Part shown: one piece after another, positions 42,321-56,525 of the stretch | Position numbering within the stretch: the first letter of the stretch is position 1 | How the letters are laid out: each line of letters opens with the position of its first letter | Source: Paralvinella palmiformis | Lineage: Eukaryota; Annelida; Polychaeta; Terebellida; Alvinellidae | Length of the DNA stretch: 64,000 nt | Reading direction: 5' to 3' | NCBI GenBank assembly: GCA_025642065.1 | Contig: JAODUP010000066.1 | Span: 759,001-823,000 of the forward strand | The notes under the pieces: model-generated | Databases searched by the model: none | What the model was told of the DNA's origin: nothing | What the model saw: the letters and a program-made list of their open reading frames with translations, nothing else | Made by a program: the position numbers and the translations under genes

Positions 42321-43629
42321 TTTCTAACCCTATGTTGCTATACTCTATGATAGCTTATTTTCACTCTAAAGTTTCTTCCTCGTACGCTACGAATTCGGTC
42401 CCATACTCTAGAGTAACTTCCCCATAATCTATTAGGCCTCTCTCAAATTCTATGTTATCTTCCCTCACTCTATAATAACTTTCCAGTACCTTATATTACG
42501 TTATCCCTAAGGCAATGATACTTCCCCATACTATATATAGTATTCCCCGTTCTCTATATTACTTCTCCCATACTCTATGATAGCCTCCTCATGATCTATA
42601 TTACCTTCCTCACACTCTATATTATATATTACACATTAATCTACCATACCCACTCCACACTCTATTATAGTTACCATAATCTGTATGACCTTCGCCATTC
42701 CCTACATACAATTCAATATATTTCACGCGACGTTCGCCGTAATCCATACATAAACGTCGCCATTTTCTACCAGAAACTCGCCACATTCCATACAATCTTC
42801 CCCATTTTTTCTACACAACAACCGCAATATTTCATAGAAACTTCGCCATATATTCTAAATCAACTCCAGCCACATTCTAAGTGACGCCGCCTTTTATTCT
42901 ATCCAGGTCAGCGCCGACGCCGTGTACGTCGGCTCGCCCGTATTCTAGACGGTGGCTCACAGTTTTATCTGCGAGCTTCCGCTGGCAATCCCTCACACAT
43001 CGCCATGTGTATTCATGAGCCCTACTCGGCCGACCCCCGGGTTAATCCGCCGCTAAAGGATGACGAACTGGCGAGGACTAGTGCACCAATTCCCCGTCGC
43101 CCCGATCCCGGTCCAGACAGATCCCCGTCTAGTGTAATGTATCACGGAGCCCCGAACGTAACACGGCTGTGTAAAGCCAATAAAAGAACAAAGGAGACAA
43201 TTAGCCTGCCGACAACGAACACCGCGCTCGAGATGCCATTCCGCGGGCACAATCAGAGCTCCGAGCCCCGCGGCGACACCGGCGTCCCGGGCTCTGGACG
43301 CGTTTCGGGGCCTGCGACGATGGGCCGACCCATTGTTCATTAGATCAGAGCGTCTAGCCCGCAGAGAGGCTGGGTCTACCTTGGTGACGCGGGATTGTTT
43401 AGGCCAATCGTGTCGTTCTGTGGCGTTGTTAATTTCGGCTTGATCCGCTACACGGGTCGGAAATTGGCCTCTCTTACGGGCCGCAGTGATCTCTCTGTCG
43501 TATTTATATCTTGTTCTGTCATCGACTTTCATTTGTCGCTCCGTCTTTGCGGCATCTCTGTCGTCTTCTCTACGTATAGGATGTTGTGTCTGGCTGCCTG
43601 CTTCACTGACTATTTGTCCTTAAGTATTA

Positions 43630-43658
43630 ACATCTCTCTCTCTCTCTCTCTCTCTCTC

Positions 43659-43689
<31 letters not shown>

Positions 43690-43708
43690 CATATGTGTGT
43701 GTGTGTGA

Positions 43709-43742
<34 letters not shown>

Positions 43743-43850
43743 ATGTGCATTGGTGTGTGTGATTGTGTGTTTGTGTGTGTGTATCTGTGCGTGCGTATGC
43801 GCGCGTGTGCATATCTTTGATTAGCTATCTGTATATAAGTATATATACGT
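43630..43850. repeat. (CT)n/(TA)n/(TG)n composite
   Basis: Simple repeats giving several spurious open frames. Confidence 0.95.
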
Positions 43851-43914
43851 ATATATACTTGGATGTATGGATTTACATATAAGTGAATGTAATAATGTTA
43901 TCAATATATCTGTC

Positions 43915-44128
43915 TATCTCTCTGTCTGTCTGTTTGTTTGTTTGTTCTGTGTCTGTCTCTGTGTATTTGTATATACGTATGTAAGGTATGTGTGTATGTA
44001 CTTCTAAGGTATGTGTGTATTTATGCAGATATGAATGTTATCTGTTTGTCTGTCTATATCTGTCGATCTTTCCGTCTTTCTATCTGTATCCGCATGCATC
44101 TCCGTCCGTCCGTCCGTCCGTCCGTGTT

Positions 44129-44174
<46 letters not shown>

Positions 44175-44175
44175 C
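43915..44175. repeat. (TCTG)n and (GTCC)n
   Basis: Tetranucleotide runs, densest at 44100-44173. Confidence 0.93.
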
Positions 44176-44838
44176 ACCTATATCTCTGCATCTCTACGAA
44201 TATTTCTTTGCTAAATTCATACTCTCCACGCTCCCTTTTTATTAATAAAAATCAAAATCCGATTGTTTAGCATAATAACATTTCGTTGTCAGTTCGGACT
44301 TTATCGGATTTCCTCTTAAGCGAAGCAGAAACAAGCTAAAAGCCTATATAATAGGGCGGGGTCGTATTGGGTTTACGAAACAGCCGAGAACACTACGCAC
44401 TTGTCTCCGACGCCATCACGTCGCGCGCACCGCGATCTTCCCAACTTTGACAATCTATCTGCTCTCTGTGATCCCGGATCATCGATGAGATGATCTCTAG
44501 CGCGGTCGGTCTACGGGAGAGATGCGGTGGAGACGTTATGGAATGCCTCCACGAGCACGGACAAAGGGAAGATGTCCGCTGGATGACGTCCTGTGAGGTC
44601 CATCAGGGACGAGCGCTCCGACAGCGTCGTCGGCGAGCTCTTCATTCAATCAGCTAGAAGGCAATATTCAATTTGTCGCCAAATGAGTTGCCCCATGGCC
44701 CCAACGATAACTCTATCATCCAATCTTTCACGCGGCCAGTGGTAGTTATGGGTGAAAGGCTCGCCGAAGTGAGATATGTTACTTCCACAGGCACGGGCAT
44801 GGCTACAGCCACAGACACGGTGACTCAGAGGCATGCGA

Positions 44839-44839
44839 A

Positions 44840-44938
<99 letters not shown>

Positions 44939-44950
44939 ACACACACACTC
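44839..44950. repeat. (AC)n
   Basis: About 50 AC units. Confidence 0.98.
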
Positions 44951-45599
44951 CACCTTACACACACATCTCTAAGGTTAACTGTCAGCCATCAAAACGATCA
45001 CATTTACTGCTCGTCACCAGCTGCCCGTCGGTTTCGACCCCATTATTGCGGTGGCCGATTATCCGCACATCATCGTCTGTGATCTCGCCCAGTGTCATAT
45101 TAGATCAACGCCTCCCCTTCACCAAATCACTCTCGGCATTTCGCCGGGATGTCACCAAAATCGACTTCCGGCCAACATGCGGCCACAGCCCCCCCCCTCG
45201 TACCCCAGCTTCGAGATCAGGAATCCAATAAAGTGTGGCGTTTTGATGTCGCCAGCGACGGAACGACGGGTCCGAAAATCGGATCTCCCGACAACGAGCT
45301 CCGGGGACTCCGGACACTCGCCGGTTTTGTCCTCGAGGATTTGTTGCTGTACGCCATTTCTAATATCGGGAGCCAATTGGCCGATAGAAGGAATGCGATG
45401 GTTCTAAACAGGAGAACAATCCGAACGCTTTATTTGTTCCAGCAACAGTCGGCTCCCAGATCGAATATTGAGATGGGGCGGGGGGGGGGATTAAAGTGAT
45501 AGAATAAACCGGGGAGAAAGGGGGGTAGGGTACCGTATTTATATTCGCTTATTGAGCGCTTTAATGAACGGGTTGATTAATGCGAGATTCTTCCGCTGT

Positions 45600-45665
45600 C
45601 TCTCTCCCTCCTCTATGTGTCTCTCTCTCGGTCTATCTCTTTCTGTCTGTCTGTCTGTCTGTCTG

Positions 45666-45725
<60 letters not shown>
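45600..45725. repeat. (TCTG)n/(CT)n
   Basis: Pyrimidine-rich simple repeat. Confidence 0.95.
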
Positions 45726-47079
45726 TCTGCCTAGACGCTTCCGGATTACTGGAACTCGTGACGCCCTACGCATGCGTCAGGCGGAAGCGTATTAATAACG
45801 CTAATGGAATTAAGCGCAGGACAACGCCGCTAGGTGGACTTGGTCTGGACACTGTCGGTGACATGCGCGAAACAAGATGGCGGAACATGACAAACCTATT
45901 GAAGAAAATATGTCGTTCTAATCCACTTACTTATTGGGCTCTGAACCGCAGAACTGTGGACATTACGGGCAGGCGAAGCGACCTCTACTGGTGACCTTGC
46001 CAAAAGGTCATAAGACACGTCTGGCGGCCATATAAATATGGCGGATCGGTGGAGAACTGGGACGATTGGCTGTTCCTCGGATGCCTCGAGTTAGCCGAAC
46101 AGTAATTGCTTCTTGGCCAATAGTCTTGGGATGTGGACTCTAGATCCTAGGAATAGTAGCCTACTAAAGGTACCCACTACCTCACAGTGCACCAAACAAT
46201 CGATCTAAAAGCCTTAAATTGACGATGAACACACCTGAGCTATCTAGGTGAGAGCATGCCATCAACGGATATATGTCGGCTCGACCGTGTACCACGAATG
46301 CCAAAGGTCCCTGCTGATATCGCAAACCGACATAAACCATCTGAACTAACTGGACTTAAACCCCAAAAGGAGATCGACCTGAGCCACCATCAACCAAAGA
46401 ATTGAAAGTGCTTGCTCTCAGATTAAAAATAATAACAGCTACTTAAATAAACTTTATCTCATCAATGAACTACGTGAAATAAACAAAAGACAGAACACGA
46501 GCCTTAATTACTTATTCAGGTTAAAATACAAACAAATTTCGATTACCTTTACTAACCGAGCTAATAACGAACACATCATGTGAACTACCTCAGCCAACAC
46601 TTCGCTGATAATCCGAGCCGACCGAGCTAACGAGTGGAATACATCAAATCAATGATAATGGGTTACTCCAAGGGACCACCCTAATGGTGGTACTTTAATG
46701 GGGCACTCTAATGGCAGTGGCCTGCTGATTGCTATAATGAATTTTGTCACATTTCATCACTGCAGAGCGGAGAAAACTGGACAAAATATGGGCAACTTCG
46801 ACGGCAATAAAAACCGGAACCGGAAACACGCTCGACAGTACCAAGCACTCGTAGGTAGGTAACGTTCACGTGGCGCTAAGCGCCTCTGGGTTCGGCTAAG
46901 CACCTCTAGAGGGCGCCAGCCATTTCTGGATAGCCCCGAACACGCGGAGACACCCCCAGAGGAATTAGCTATTCAAGCGCTATGCATTTCCGAATAGCTT
47001 AGGATAGATCCAGATCATTACGGAGTGCGCTGTGTGGTACTGGGCAGCACTCAGTCATCCCGAAGAACGTCAAGCATTT

Positions 47080-47402
47080 ATAATAATGTAATAATGCGTG
47101 TTTATATAGCTCCAGAACCAGGTAATCCTGTTCTGAGGCGCTGTACAGTATTATTATCCCCGACTCGGACCTGTTTCCACCCAGCACACATCTCAACTCC
47201 AAGGGACCATACAACCCGTGCTGCCATCATAGGCGCAAAGCGTTTCTCAAACTCATAGCCATCGCGTCCCGTCAGGTTCTCAATTTTTATGGATGAGTAA
47301 ACCAGTCGCCAAGTGACGGCATTGCAGTTTGCGGAGATTGGAACCCGCGACCGTTCGGCTACGAGTTCTACGCTCTAACTAACTGCGCTATCACGGCTCG
47401 AC
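47080..47402 (-). mobile_element. tRNA-headed SINE with LINE-like 3' end
   Basis: In minus orientation it starts GTCGAGCCGTGATAGCGCAG (A box) with the B box GCGGGTTCCAATC, and ends with AGCGCCTCAGAACAGGATT followed by an (ATT)-rich tail. The 3' end matches the LINE at 12237-12300, including 16 identical bases CCTGTTCTGAGGCGCT on the plus strand. Confidence 0.75.
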
Positions 47403-47920
47403 CATTTGAGGAAGGAAACAATCTTAGTGATATAGTTAGTCCTAAGTCACCTGAAGGAAACATCGGGGTAGAAAGTTGTATGCAAGATGTGCATAATAAT
47501 GGTGATTGTAGGTAATCTCGTTATACTAAACAATGGTTAATGCTCGTCATTGTCTCAAGACTTCATTTACATAACAACAAAAGGCTGAACAGAAATATAC
47601 ACGGATTTGTCTGCCTGTCCGTGTGTGTGGGTGTGTGTGCGCGCGCGCGTGGATGCGTGCACGCGTGCATGGGTGGCTTGTTATGCTGGGTGCTTGCTTC
47701 CCCGAGTTAGACAATTCGATTTTTCAGTATTCGGTTCACTTGACAGGTGATGCGATATGATGTAAGTGGCTCCATCTGGTGACTAATGTTGTTTAGCGAC
47801 GTTTTCATTCCATCAATAATTTGTCATGGTTCAGTGAACATCGTCAGTGATGTTGTAAAAGATTAATTAAAGGATTGATTGTTAGATATTTATTATTAGC
47901 CTTTGCTGACAGTTATACTA

Positions 47921-48019
<99 letters not shown>

Positions 48020-48035
48020 GGAGAGAGAGAGAGGA
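47921..48035. repeat. (TA)n then (GA)n
   Basis: Composite simple repeat. Confidence 0.97.
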
Positions 48036-48734
48036 GATATTTGAATGGGCATATAGACAGACACACACTCAGATAGAGAGACAAACAGATAGACAGACAG
48101 TCAGCAGGTCAATCAGACAGACGGACAAGGCCTTCGCATGCGGCACGTGTGCGTGCGTGCATGCGTCCAGGCGGCGGCACAAAGAAGCGCTCTGTCATCC
48201 GGATAAACCTTTGTTTAGACTTTGATTAAATAAACCTTTGTTGTCGGCCGATTATAGAAAACAAGACGCCAATCATCGAGCCGTCGTCAGGGAAACAATT
48301 TGCAAAGATTGCCGCACAACCGAAAGATCTCTAATAGCATTATTATAATAATTATGTTAATACGCATAACGAGATTCATCTCGAGCTGAAGGCAAATGCG
48401 TTCTAATGTCTTTTGTTATCGTACTCCGTCGGCGACTGCCGTCTGGCGCCTAGAAACTTATCCCTCTATATCCCGACGGCTAATTAAATAAGCGGGCAGC
48501 GCATCGGGGACGGTTTCGTCCGGATTCCGAGTTCTTGTTCGTTCAGACGTCGTCCATTTCTAACCCGATAGAAGTAAAAACTATCGGTATTCGTTTGGCG
48601 TGATGACATGGTTGAGCTGGTCGAATGCCGATTCTTGGTTTGCCGTTTGGTGCCTGGGTGCGGATTTTGGTTTCGATGCCGTTAGCGGTTCTTAGCGATT
48701 TTGAGTGGTATTTCGTCTTGCTAAAAGTTATCGC

Positions 48735-49270
48735 TTAGAAATGTGGGACAGCGTGGAAGAAATAATGCGATGGGGACAATGAGCACATATTGTCCAGTGA
48801 AGGCTGAGAAAAAATTAGCCGAAAGACAATGACAAACTCCATACAGGACTCAGTGATTGATAAGTACATACAGTACAAATGTTTTTTTAAACCAGAAAGA
48901 TGTAAAAGTAACAATCTAAGCAATGTGCTGGCGTTCTTATCACGAACAATCACAACATCTGGTGAAGCAGTAGCATAAAGAGGGATTACGCGACTTTTCC
49001 ATGGGAAGAACCAGTGAAAAATCCTTAACATCGTTCATAGCAGAGCCTGGGCCATTTGCATGTTCGTGAGAAATTCGAAAGCCCGTTCAGACATTTGGGC
49101 AATGATTGAGACGACGAGTAAGGCAAAGCAGCCACCCCCCTCCCAAGAAAAAAACCCAGTCGTCGGTGATCTGCCAAAACAAGGTTCTTTAAAAGCAATT
49201 CACCGTGAATTTATTGCTCTTGGCAGGCGAACGATGCATCGATTCTTAACCGAAAACAATGCGACCTGAG
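48735..49270 (+). other. Unassigned open segments
   Basis: Fragments such as FFKPERCKSNNLSNVLAFLS and FVRNSKARSDIWAMIE can be read on the plus strand across frameshifts. They look like degraded coding sequence, possibly of a retroelement, but I do not recognise the family. Confidence 0.3.
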
Positions 49271-50034
49271 AAGGCGTGCTGCGGTGATTAGTCCGTCAGT
49301 TGGAGGCGTAGGGATATCAAAGTGCGCCTAGTTCGCAGTATCGCCGGATAGCTTATTTATAATTGATTCGAATGTCACTTCGCTTCGTCTACCATAGAAC
49401 GAACCGACTCGAGTCGGAGCGACCTACTTCGGTGTTGGTTTAAGGAAGGAGTCCCTCGAAGAACGCGTTCTTCCGGCTATACGGACATTCTTTATTGGTC
49501 TGTGCTGATACGATCTATCCGACGGTAGCCATCTTGCATTTTGTCGTTCGGCGGAGGTCACGTGATGAACACACCGTAATTATTGTTAATTATGGGACGA
49601 TTTGGTATTTATGAGCCTTTTGTCTTCGGGTTGAACTTGTTTTTCTCTGTTTTCAGTTTTCTTCGGGCCAAATTGTGTTAAATTTGTGCTAATTAAAACC
49701 AGATCGAGGCTTCAGTCGGAGAGCGTGGGTTTACTTTAGTCACGCGTAGGCGGAGAGATTATTTGTTGATGGTGAGTAATGATCGGCATGTCTTGCTACG
49801 CTAAAGGTAAGATCAAAAATTAAAAAAAGGTCAATTGATGTACTTTATGTTATATTTCTCATGTCTACCTTCTTGGTCTTAATAGGACGTTGGCACGAGA
49901 AAGTGATATGTTAACAAAAACACTCCCCCCTCCCCCGCCTACAGTATAGTCATACATGAACATACTTATAGAGAGAAAGGTAGGTAGGGGATGAATTGAG
50001 TGAGGGGGGGGGGTTAGGGACGGAGAGGAGGATA

Positions 50035-50175
50035 CAGACAGACATACAGACAGACAGAACGTCAGGCAGACAAACATACATACATACAGACAGACAGACA
50101 GACAGACTGACTGACATTTAGACGGACAGGCAGACAGATAGATTGATCGGCAGATAGATTGATAGACAGAGATAT
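50035..50175. repeat. (GACA)n irregular
   Basis: Purine-rich tetranucleotide units. Confidence 0.88.
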
Positions 50176-50675
50176 AGACACATAGGTCGATGATAGAAGG
50201 GTGTGAGTGAGTCCTGATCTTTAGGAAACATCGTCAGTACGGAACAGAAAAACATATCTCCCTATCCCGAATCTGATCCCCGCACAGTACTTCATCCACG
50301 GATTGAGAATCCCGGCTAATACGGGCTGTTTACATCCAGACAAGGGGCCACCATACCGAAGCCACACGAAATGATTTCACTTCGTTTCCGGGTCACGGGC
50401 CGCCCTGAACAAAGAGGCTTTGTTTTGTTATTGACACAGACATGGCGGCATCTGGCCGGAAACAGACTGATTAGAAAGTCATTTAACACAACTAGCTGGC
50501 CAGGAGCTCCGGCAGGTGGCGTCTCAACCCCGTCGTAATAGAAGAGGCCGACATGGAGCACGTTACGGAGATCATTCAGGATCAATACCGCTAAGTCCGG
50601 GATACGTCAGACAAACGATAGACACGTGCAAGGGCAATACAACATGCGGTCAACCTAGATATTAATTAGATGAAA

Positions 50676-50679
<4 letters not shown>

Positions 50680-50737
<58 letters not shown>
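50680..50737. repeat. (TA)n
   Basis: Dinucleotide tract. Confidence 0.97.
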
Positions 50738-51078
50738 TTGTGTATGCGTGTTTGTGTGCGATTCATTCGTCAATCACAAAAATTGTAATAATCAAGATTC
50801 TATCTCCTGAATATCTCATCTACACAGAATACTCTGATATACGCATCAATGTGTATAGCTATTTTTACTCGGTTTTCGTGTCTTCATCTATACATACACA
50901 GATACAGTGTCTGTAATGTCTGGAATCAATAATCCCAGATAAGCAATTTGGCGGCCAGTCGCTGAACTTGATACCATAAAAGGTTAATCAGAGAAGCTCT
51001 TGGGTCTTTTTTTTTGAACAAAATATAGCAAATTAATGTGTGAGGAGATGGTTTTATGGTGGTATCTGTGTACCCGTT

Positions 51079-51426
<348 letters not shown>

Positions 51427-51794
51427 CAAATTAGTCCTCTTGCCTATACCCTCGCTTTCGATCTGGCGCCGTATTGTTCTCGAGGTAAATACGGCGAGGA
51501 GGGAAGCCTCACGTGACAAAACCGGGATCATCCGGGGATTCCAAGCGATTCGAGCAGGTTTTCCGTTGAAATCGATTCCATTTGCGGCGGCATCGGAAAC
51601 AAATGTCAGCGAACAATGGAAGACCTATTACGGGCCTCCGTCGGCATAGAGCCTCAGCCATAAAGGTTGTTAAGGCTGGTCGTCGAGAGTTTTTACTTTG
51701 CTTCAGCCTGTAGTCGATGTGGGCTTAAGGCGTGATGTCAGTATATCAATATATTAACGTATTTGTTGGGTTGAAAAAATGAACTTCTTATATT

Positions 51795-52130
51795 ATAGTA
51801 GTCGTCGTTGTTGTTGTTGTTGCTTTGTTGTTGTTGCTTTGTTGTTGTTGTTGTCGTTGCTTTGTCTTGTTTACGATACAGATTCTATTGTACAGACAAA
51901 TACATTGATAAGTTACTATTATTATTATTATATTTGTTGTTGTTGTTGTTGTTGGTATTGCTGCTGTTGTTGTAATTGTCATTGTTGTTGTTGTTGTTGT
52001 TATTGTTGATGATACTGTTGATCTACTTATTATATTTATACTAAACTGTGTCAGTTATTTTACATATATTATATTAAAGAGAAATCTTATGGTGTTTTTG
52101 TTGTTGTTATTATTATTATTATTATTATAA
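51795..52130. repeat. (TTG)n/(ATT)n
   Basis: Trinucleotide repeats. Confidence 0.93.
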
Positions 52131-53210
52131 GTGTTGTTGTTTTTATTGCTGTTAGTATTGTCGTTGTTAATTTCAGGGCGTCGCTGTGAATTCTACTTCC
52201 TGGTTTGATCACCACCTCTAACTGTCCACGATCTCCACCCAATATTCGGACATCAGCCATTCTGAGCGCTGACCTGACCTATAATCAGCGTGGCTACACT
52301 TTACCAACCTTTGACCTCCCACTTCCTGTTCTATTCCGCCGCCCGCCATTCATCATTAGCGGATCGATAGCGATTGGCCTCCTCCGATGCGGCTGCGATG
52401 GCGCCATCTACCGAGGGAGCTTCCAGAAGCACAATGGCTTCCCCCGGAAGTGGGATGGCCTCCATCCGGTTTGCGTCGTTGCGGCGTTTCGCTTAGTTCT
52501 TTCATTTTCGCTCTCTAATTCTTTCCGGTTTCGATGCGATCGATGTCGGTTTGTGTGTGCGATCCTGTGTGGGTATATGTAATGCTGGCATTAATCACAG
52601 CCGCCCATGGGCGTCATTACCCCCGGGGCCATATGCGGGCGCACCACCACCCCCCGACCCCCACCGCACCCCCTCCTCCTACCGGCCCGGGGGTCGTTTT
52701 CTTTAGAAATTAATTATTCCTGCGTGACTCCGTCGCGCTCCCGGGTCGTGGATACGTCATCCGAGCACGTGATTGATTCGAGACGATCATGCGAGGATGA
52801 CATTCACTACGTCATCTGATTAGCACAGGTGGCGAACGGTGAGCGAGATAAGCGCATGCATAAGATGGCGGAAGTCGGTTAAAGGTGGCACCCTACTCTT
52901 TAGCATATAGCGCTTCGAACCACTACTAATTGCTCTAAGGACTTAGAAATACATTGGCCGAGCCCGAGGTTGGTGTCTTGTCGTAGTCTCTGAAATTTCA
53001 ACTTCATTTCTCTGACTGATGTCGAATTTGTTCCATTTCCTCAGCCTCCCATGGAGCATATTCCGGGAATAAAAATGAACGCACCTCATTTTGGAATTTT
53101 AATTCTATTCAACAGATTAATGAGCTCAATGCTAGCCATTTTGGAGTTTGGTAATATCAACTGTTCAAATGTTTTGGGTATCGAATTAATTGTACTATTA
53201 AATGAAGCCT

Positions 53211-53211
53211 A

Positions 53212-53255
<44 letters not shown>

Positions 53256-53260
53256 TACTA
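53211..53260. repeat. (ACT)n
   Basis: Trinucleotide tract. Confidence 0.95.
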
Positions 53261-54291
53261 TTTAATTGCAGAAGTATCATCAAATGGGAATATCCTTACA
53301 GTGTATAATGTATTGTAAAGACAACCTAATTTGCATGCCATCGACTAATCTTACTGAATGAACAAATGAATGAATGACTGCCTTGTCGCTGGTTTCGCTC
53401 GAATATACAACTAAGATGTGATTTACCAGGGAAACGATATTTCGACACCAAAGCCTTTTATGTTCATTGGAATGTTTTTGATGAAACATCCCACAGACAC
53501 ACTGCGAGCACTTGGATTCTATGCAACGAAGCGATCGTCTACCAGCTCCACCACGGGAATATCTTCAGCTCGTCTAGAAGTGGCCACCAAAAAGGTGACT
53601 GCATCTCCTTCCAACGCTAATGCAACGCAATGCGAAGGGAAGTGACGCCAAATGACCGGACCACAATCGACTGTCAGCGCCCGAAGAGTCCTTCCATCAC
53701 CCCGTTGGTCCCCCCTCCCTCCCACCATCCACATCCAATGCGGCCTACGACTCTAACCGAACGAGGAAGAGTAGGAGCAGGAGGGAAAAATGGCGGAAAT
53801 GGGAAATGGCGACCGCGATTTTACTTATTAAAATTACTGGCCGTTTATTATTTTCCCGAATAACTACCGGGACGCCTTTTAAGCCATTTCGATAATTGCT
53901 AAATGCACACGTCCACTCCGTTCCCATAATGAGCAATCTACGATGCTGTCGTCGTGCTGCCTCCCGACTCGGGCTTCAGTTCATCCGATGACATCGTAGC
54001 AGCGCGACAGAAGTACACCTGAGGTGCTGTTTTTCTCCTTCTTCCTGTTGTTAGTCGGTTCGTTATGTTTTTTCTTCTTCTTGCTCTCCGTGTTGTTAGT
54101 TTTCCAGCTGTCGTGGGTTTTTAGTCCCTCCAGCTGTTAGTGTTTTTTCCCTTCTTGCTCCTTGAGTATTAATTGTTTGTTAGTTGTTACGTTAATGGCT
54201 AACGGTAGTGAGGTGGTGGTAGCGGCAGAGAGGGGGGAGGTGTGTGAGAGGGGGAGTTAATGGGAGAGATAGACAGATAGAAATAGAGAGA

Positions 54292-54299
54292 TAAAAGAT

Positions 54300-54358
<59 letters not shown>
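54292..54358. repeat. (GA)n
   Basis: Dinucleotide tract. Confidence 0.96.
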
Positions 54359-54362
<4 letters not shown>

Positions 54363-55724
54363 TGAGAGGAAGGGGTTGACACAAGAAGAGAACCCGGCAG
54401 AGACAAAAAGGCCAGTAGTTACTCTTGGCATGCAGACGACATGTTCTAATTAGTGAGGCTGGAACGGCGAAAAGACGCCAACTCTAAGGCAATAACCCAA
54501 CAAATGCCGAACACTTCCCTTCGTTTCATGGCCGTTCACCGCCAACGACTGCTCTTCTCGCTATGACGTGTCAAAATGGCGGCGAGGACCACTTCCCTCG
54601 AACCACATCGCGCCGGAAGTAATACCAACCGACCACGCAACGTCCCGGGCGATATAATCGCAAGTGTGCGGCATCTTCGACCGATTTTAGTCGAACCGAT
54701 GCCGGAAAAGTCCGAACATCGCCGAAATGCCCGCGATCGAGTCCGAAACGTCGAAACAAAAGTCTTTTAAAAACACAACAGTCGGTAGGGACCGCTACGA
54801 CTCAGTCGGCCATTGTTGTTTCGTAACCGCATTAAGCCAGCCAATCGGCGTGCAGATTACGACCGAGATCTCGGCGGGCTGAGCGACCGGAAGTCGTTCT
54901 TAATTCAGGCATTAACTGTGCGTCTCGGCGTCGTTATTGAATCAGCGTCGGCCTTATCAGAAACAACGACACTGAATATCAAACCGGCAGCGAACAAAGG
55001 GACTTAATCGCTTGTAAAGCTGGCCGCCAATCGATCCGACCACCGAATGGAGATAATCACCCCCGCGGCGCATGCGTAACTTCGTCATACGGCACGGTGT
55101 CGTGGCCGGAAGCGAGGCTACGCCTCTAGACCGGAGCCAGACGCGCGGACGGACCGAGCACTCTGCGCCGATGATTTCATTTGGTGGGCTTCGAAGGGCT
55201 ACGGCGAAATACGGGCCGGGTCGTTATTGCATTTCCGGCCGAAACGGGGCGAGATTATTGGGGAAAACCAGTCTGGAAATCCCCACGACGATTGGGTACA
55301 AAGCGGTACATCGGTTTGGAGAGAAAGTGAAAGAACGAGCGAGTGCGTCAGCGAGCGAGAGAGAGATATATATACTGTGTAAATTCGCGGTTGCTGCCAG
55401 ATCATGTGACCAGGGTTGGGTGCCAGCAGTGCTTTGACCGTGATTACCCAATGGGCGTCATCGACCGAAAGAAAATGCCTACCACAGAGTTTGTCGTACC
55501 CAGAAACCTTTCCATCCAAAGAGTACACTCATCGAAGACAACACAACCCCAAAACAAGATCCGTCCCAAAACATGCCCCCAAAATCAATACCCGATTGCC
55601 AGCGCCGCCCTCCCGCCGCAAAACAATATAGCAATTGAATTGAAAGCTTTCTCCAGAAATTTGAACACATAGTACTGGTATTCATACGAGAATATAACCT
55701 GTTTCTTAAGAAAAGCTTACGGTA

Positions 55725-55810
55725 CTCGATGGCACTTGGATTAGAGCACTGCACTGTAAACCTTCAACTGGTGGGTTCGAATCTAGCTCATATCGATACT
55801 AAGCCTTAGC
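55725..55810 (+). mobile_element. tRNA-like SINE head fragment
   Basis: ACTCGATGGCACTTGGATTA gives an A-box-like start and GTGGGTTCGAATCTAG the B box. Too degenerate for a functional tRNA. Confidence 0.45.
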
Positions 55811-56424
55811 TGAAGATTTCTAATGGTCCGGATTATTTGTTAGCGAAGTCCATTTGAAAACTTAGATAACATTAGGTAGTTCATTTCAGAATCCGCTCCC
55901 AAAACAAGAACTATATCAACTCACCCCAAAGAAAGAAAGAAAGAAGCAAACAGGCAAACAAAGGAACGAACGAACAAACAAACAATAACAACAACAAGAA
56001 CAACAAAATCATGACAATGCCCAGGCGACAATTCATTCAACCGAAACACGTTTCATCCTGATGATGGCTGGTTCACAAAGGAAAAATGTTAACAACTCAG
56101 GTCCCTATCCGTACACTATGTAAACATATAGAGATAAGTAGCCGGTCTGTAATCTGTGAAAACACGTATACGATATGTTATAACAATTATGTTCCTAGCC
56201 CTATATTTTGTAAAGATATATAATATTCTTTGGGAATAAGCCCCCTTTCAGTAATTTGTGTAAATGTAAACGATATTTTGTTGTTGATTAAGTATGTGGC
56301 CCTAACCGACTGTAAACAACAACAATATACTCTACTAACCGAGTTCCCAGTCTTAAAACGTATAAATAGTTAAACTTTAAAAATATTTACCAGACTTAAT
56401 CTGGATAAACGTTAACATATTATA

Positions 56425-56459
56425 AACTACTATTACTACTACTACTACTACTACTACTA

Positions 56460-56495
<36 letters not shown>

Positions 56496-56525
56496 CCACT
56501 AATAATAATAATAATAATAATAATA
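56425..56525. repeat. (ACT)n then (AAT)n
   Basis: Trinucleotide tracts. Confidence 0.95.

Noticed and set aside
43053..43532. 159-codon minus-strand open frame in GC-rich DNA
   Set aside because: Basic, low-complexity translation with no motif, no signal peptide and a competing plus-strand frame of similar size; looks like a chance GC-rich frame.
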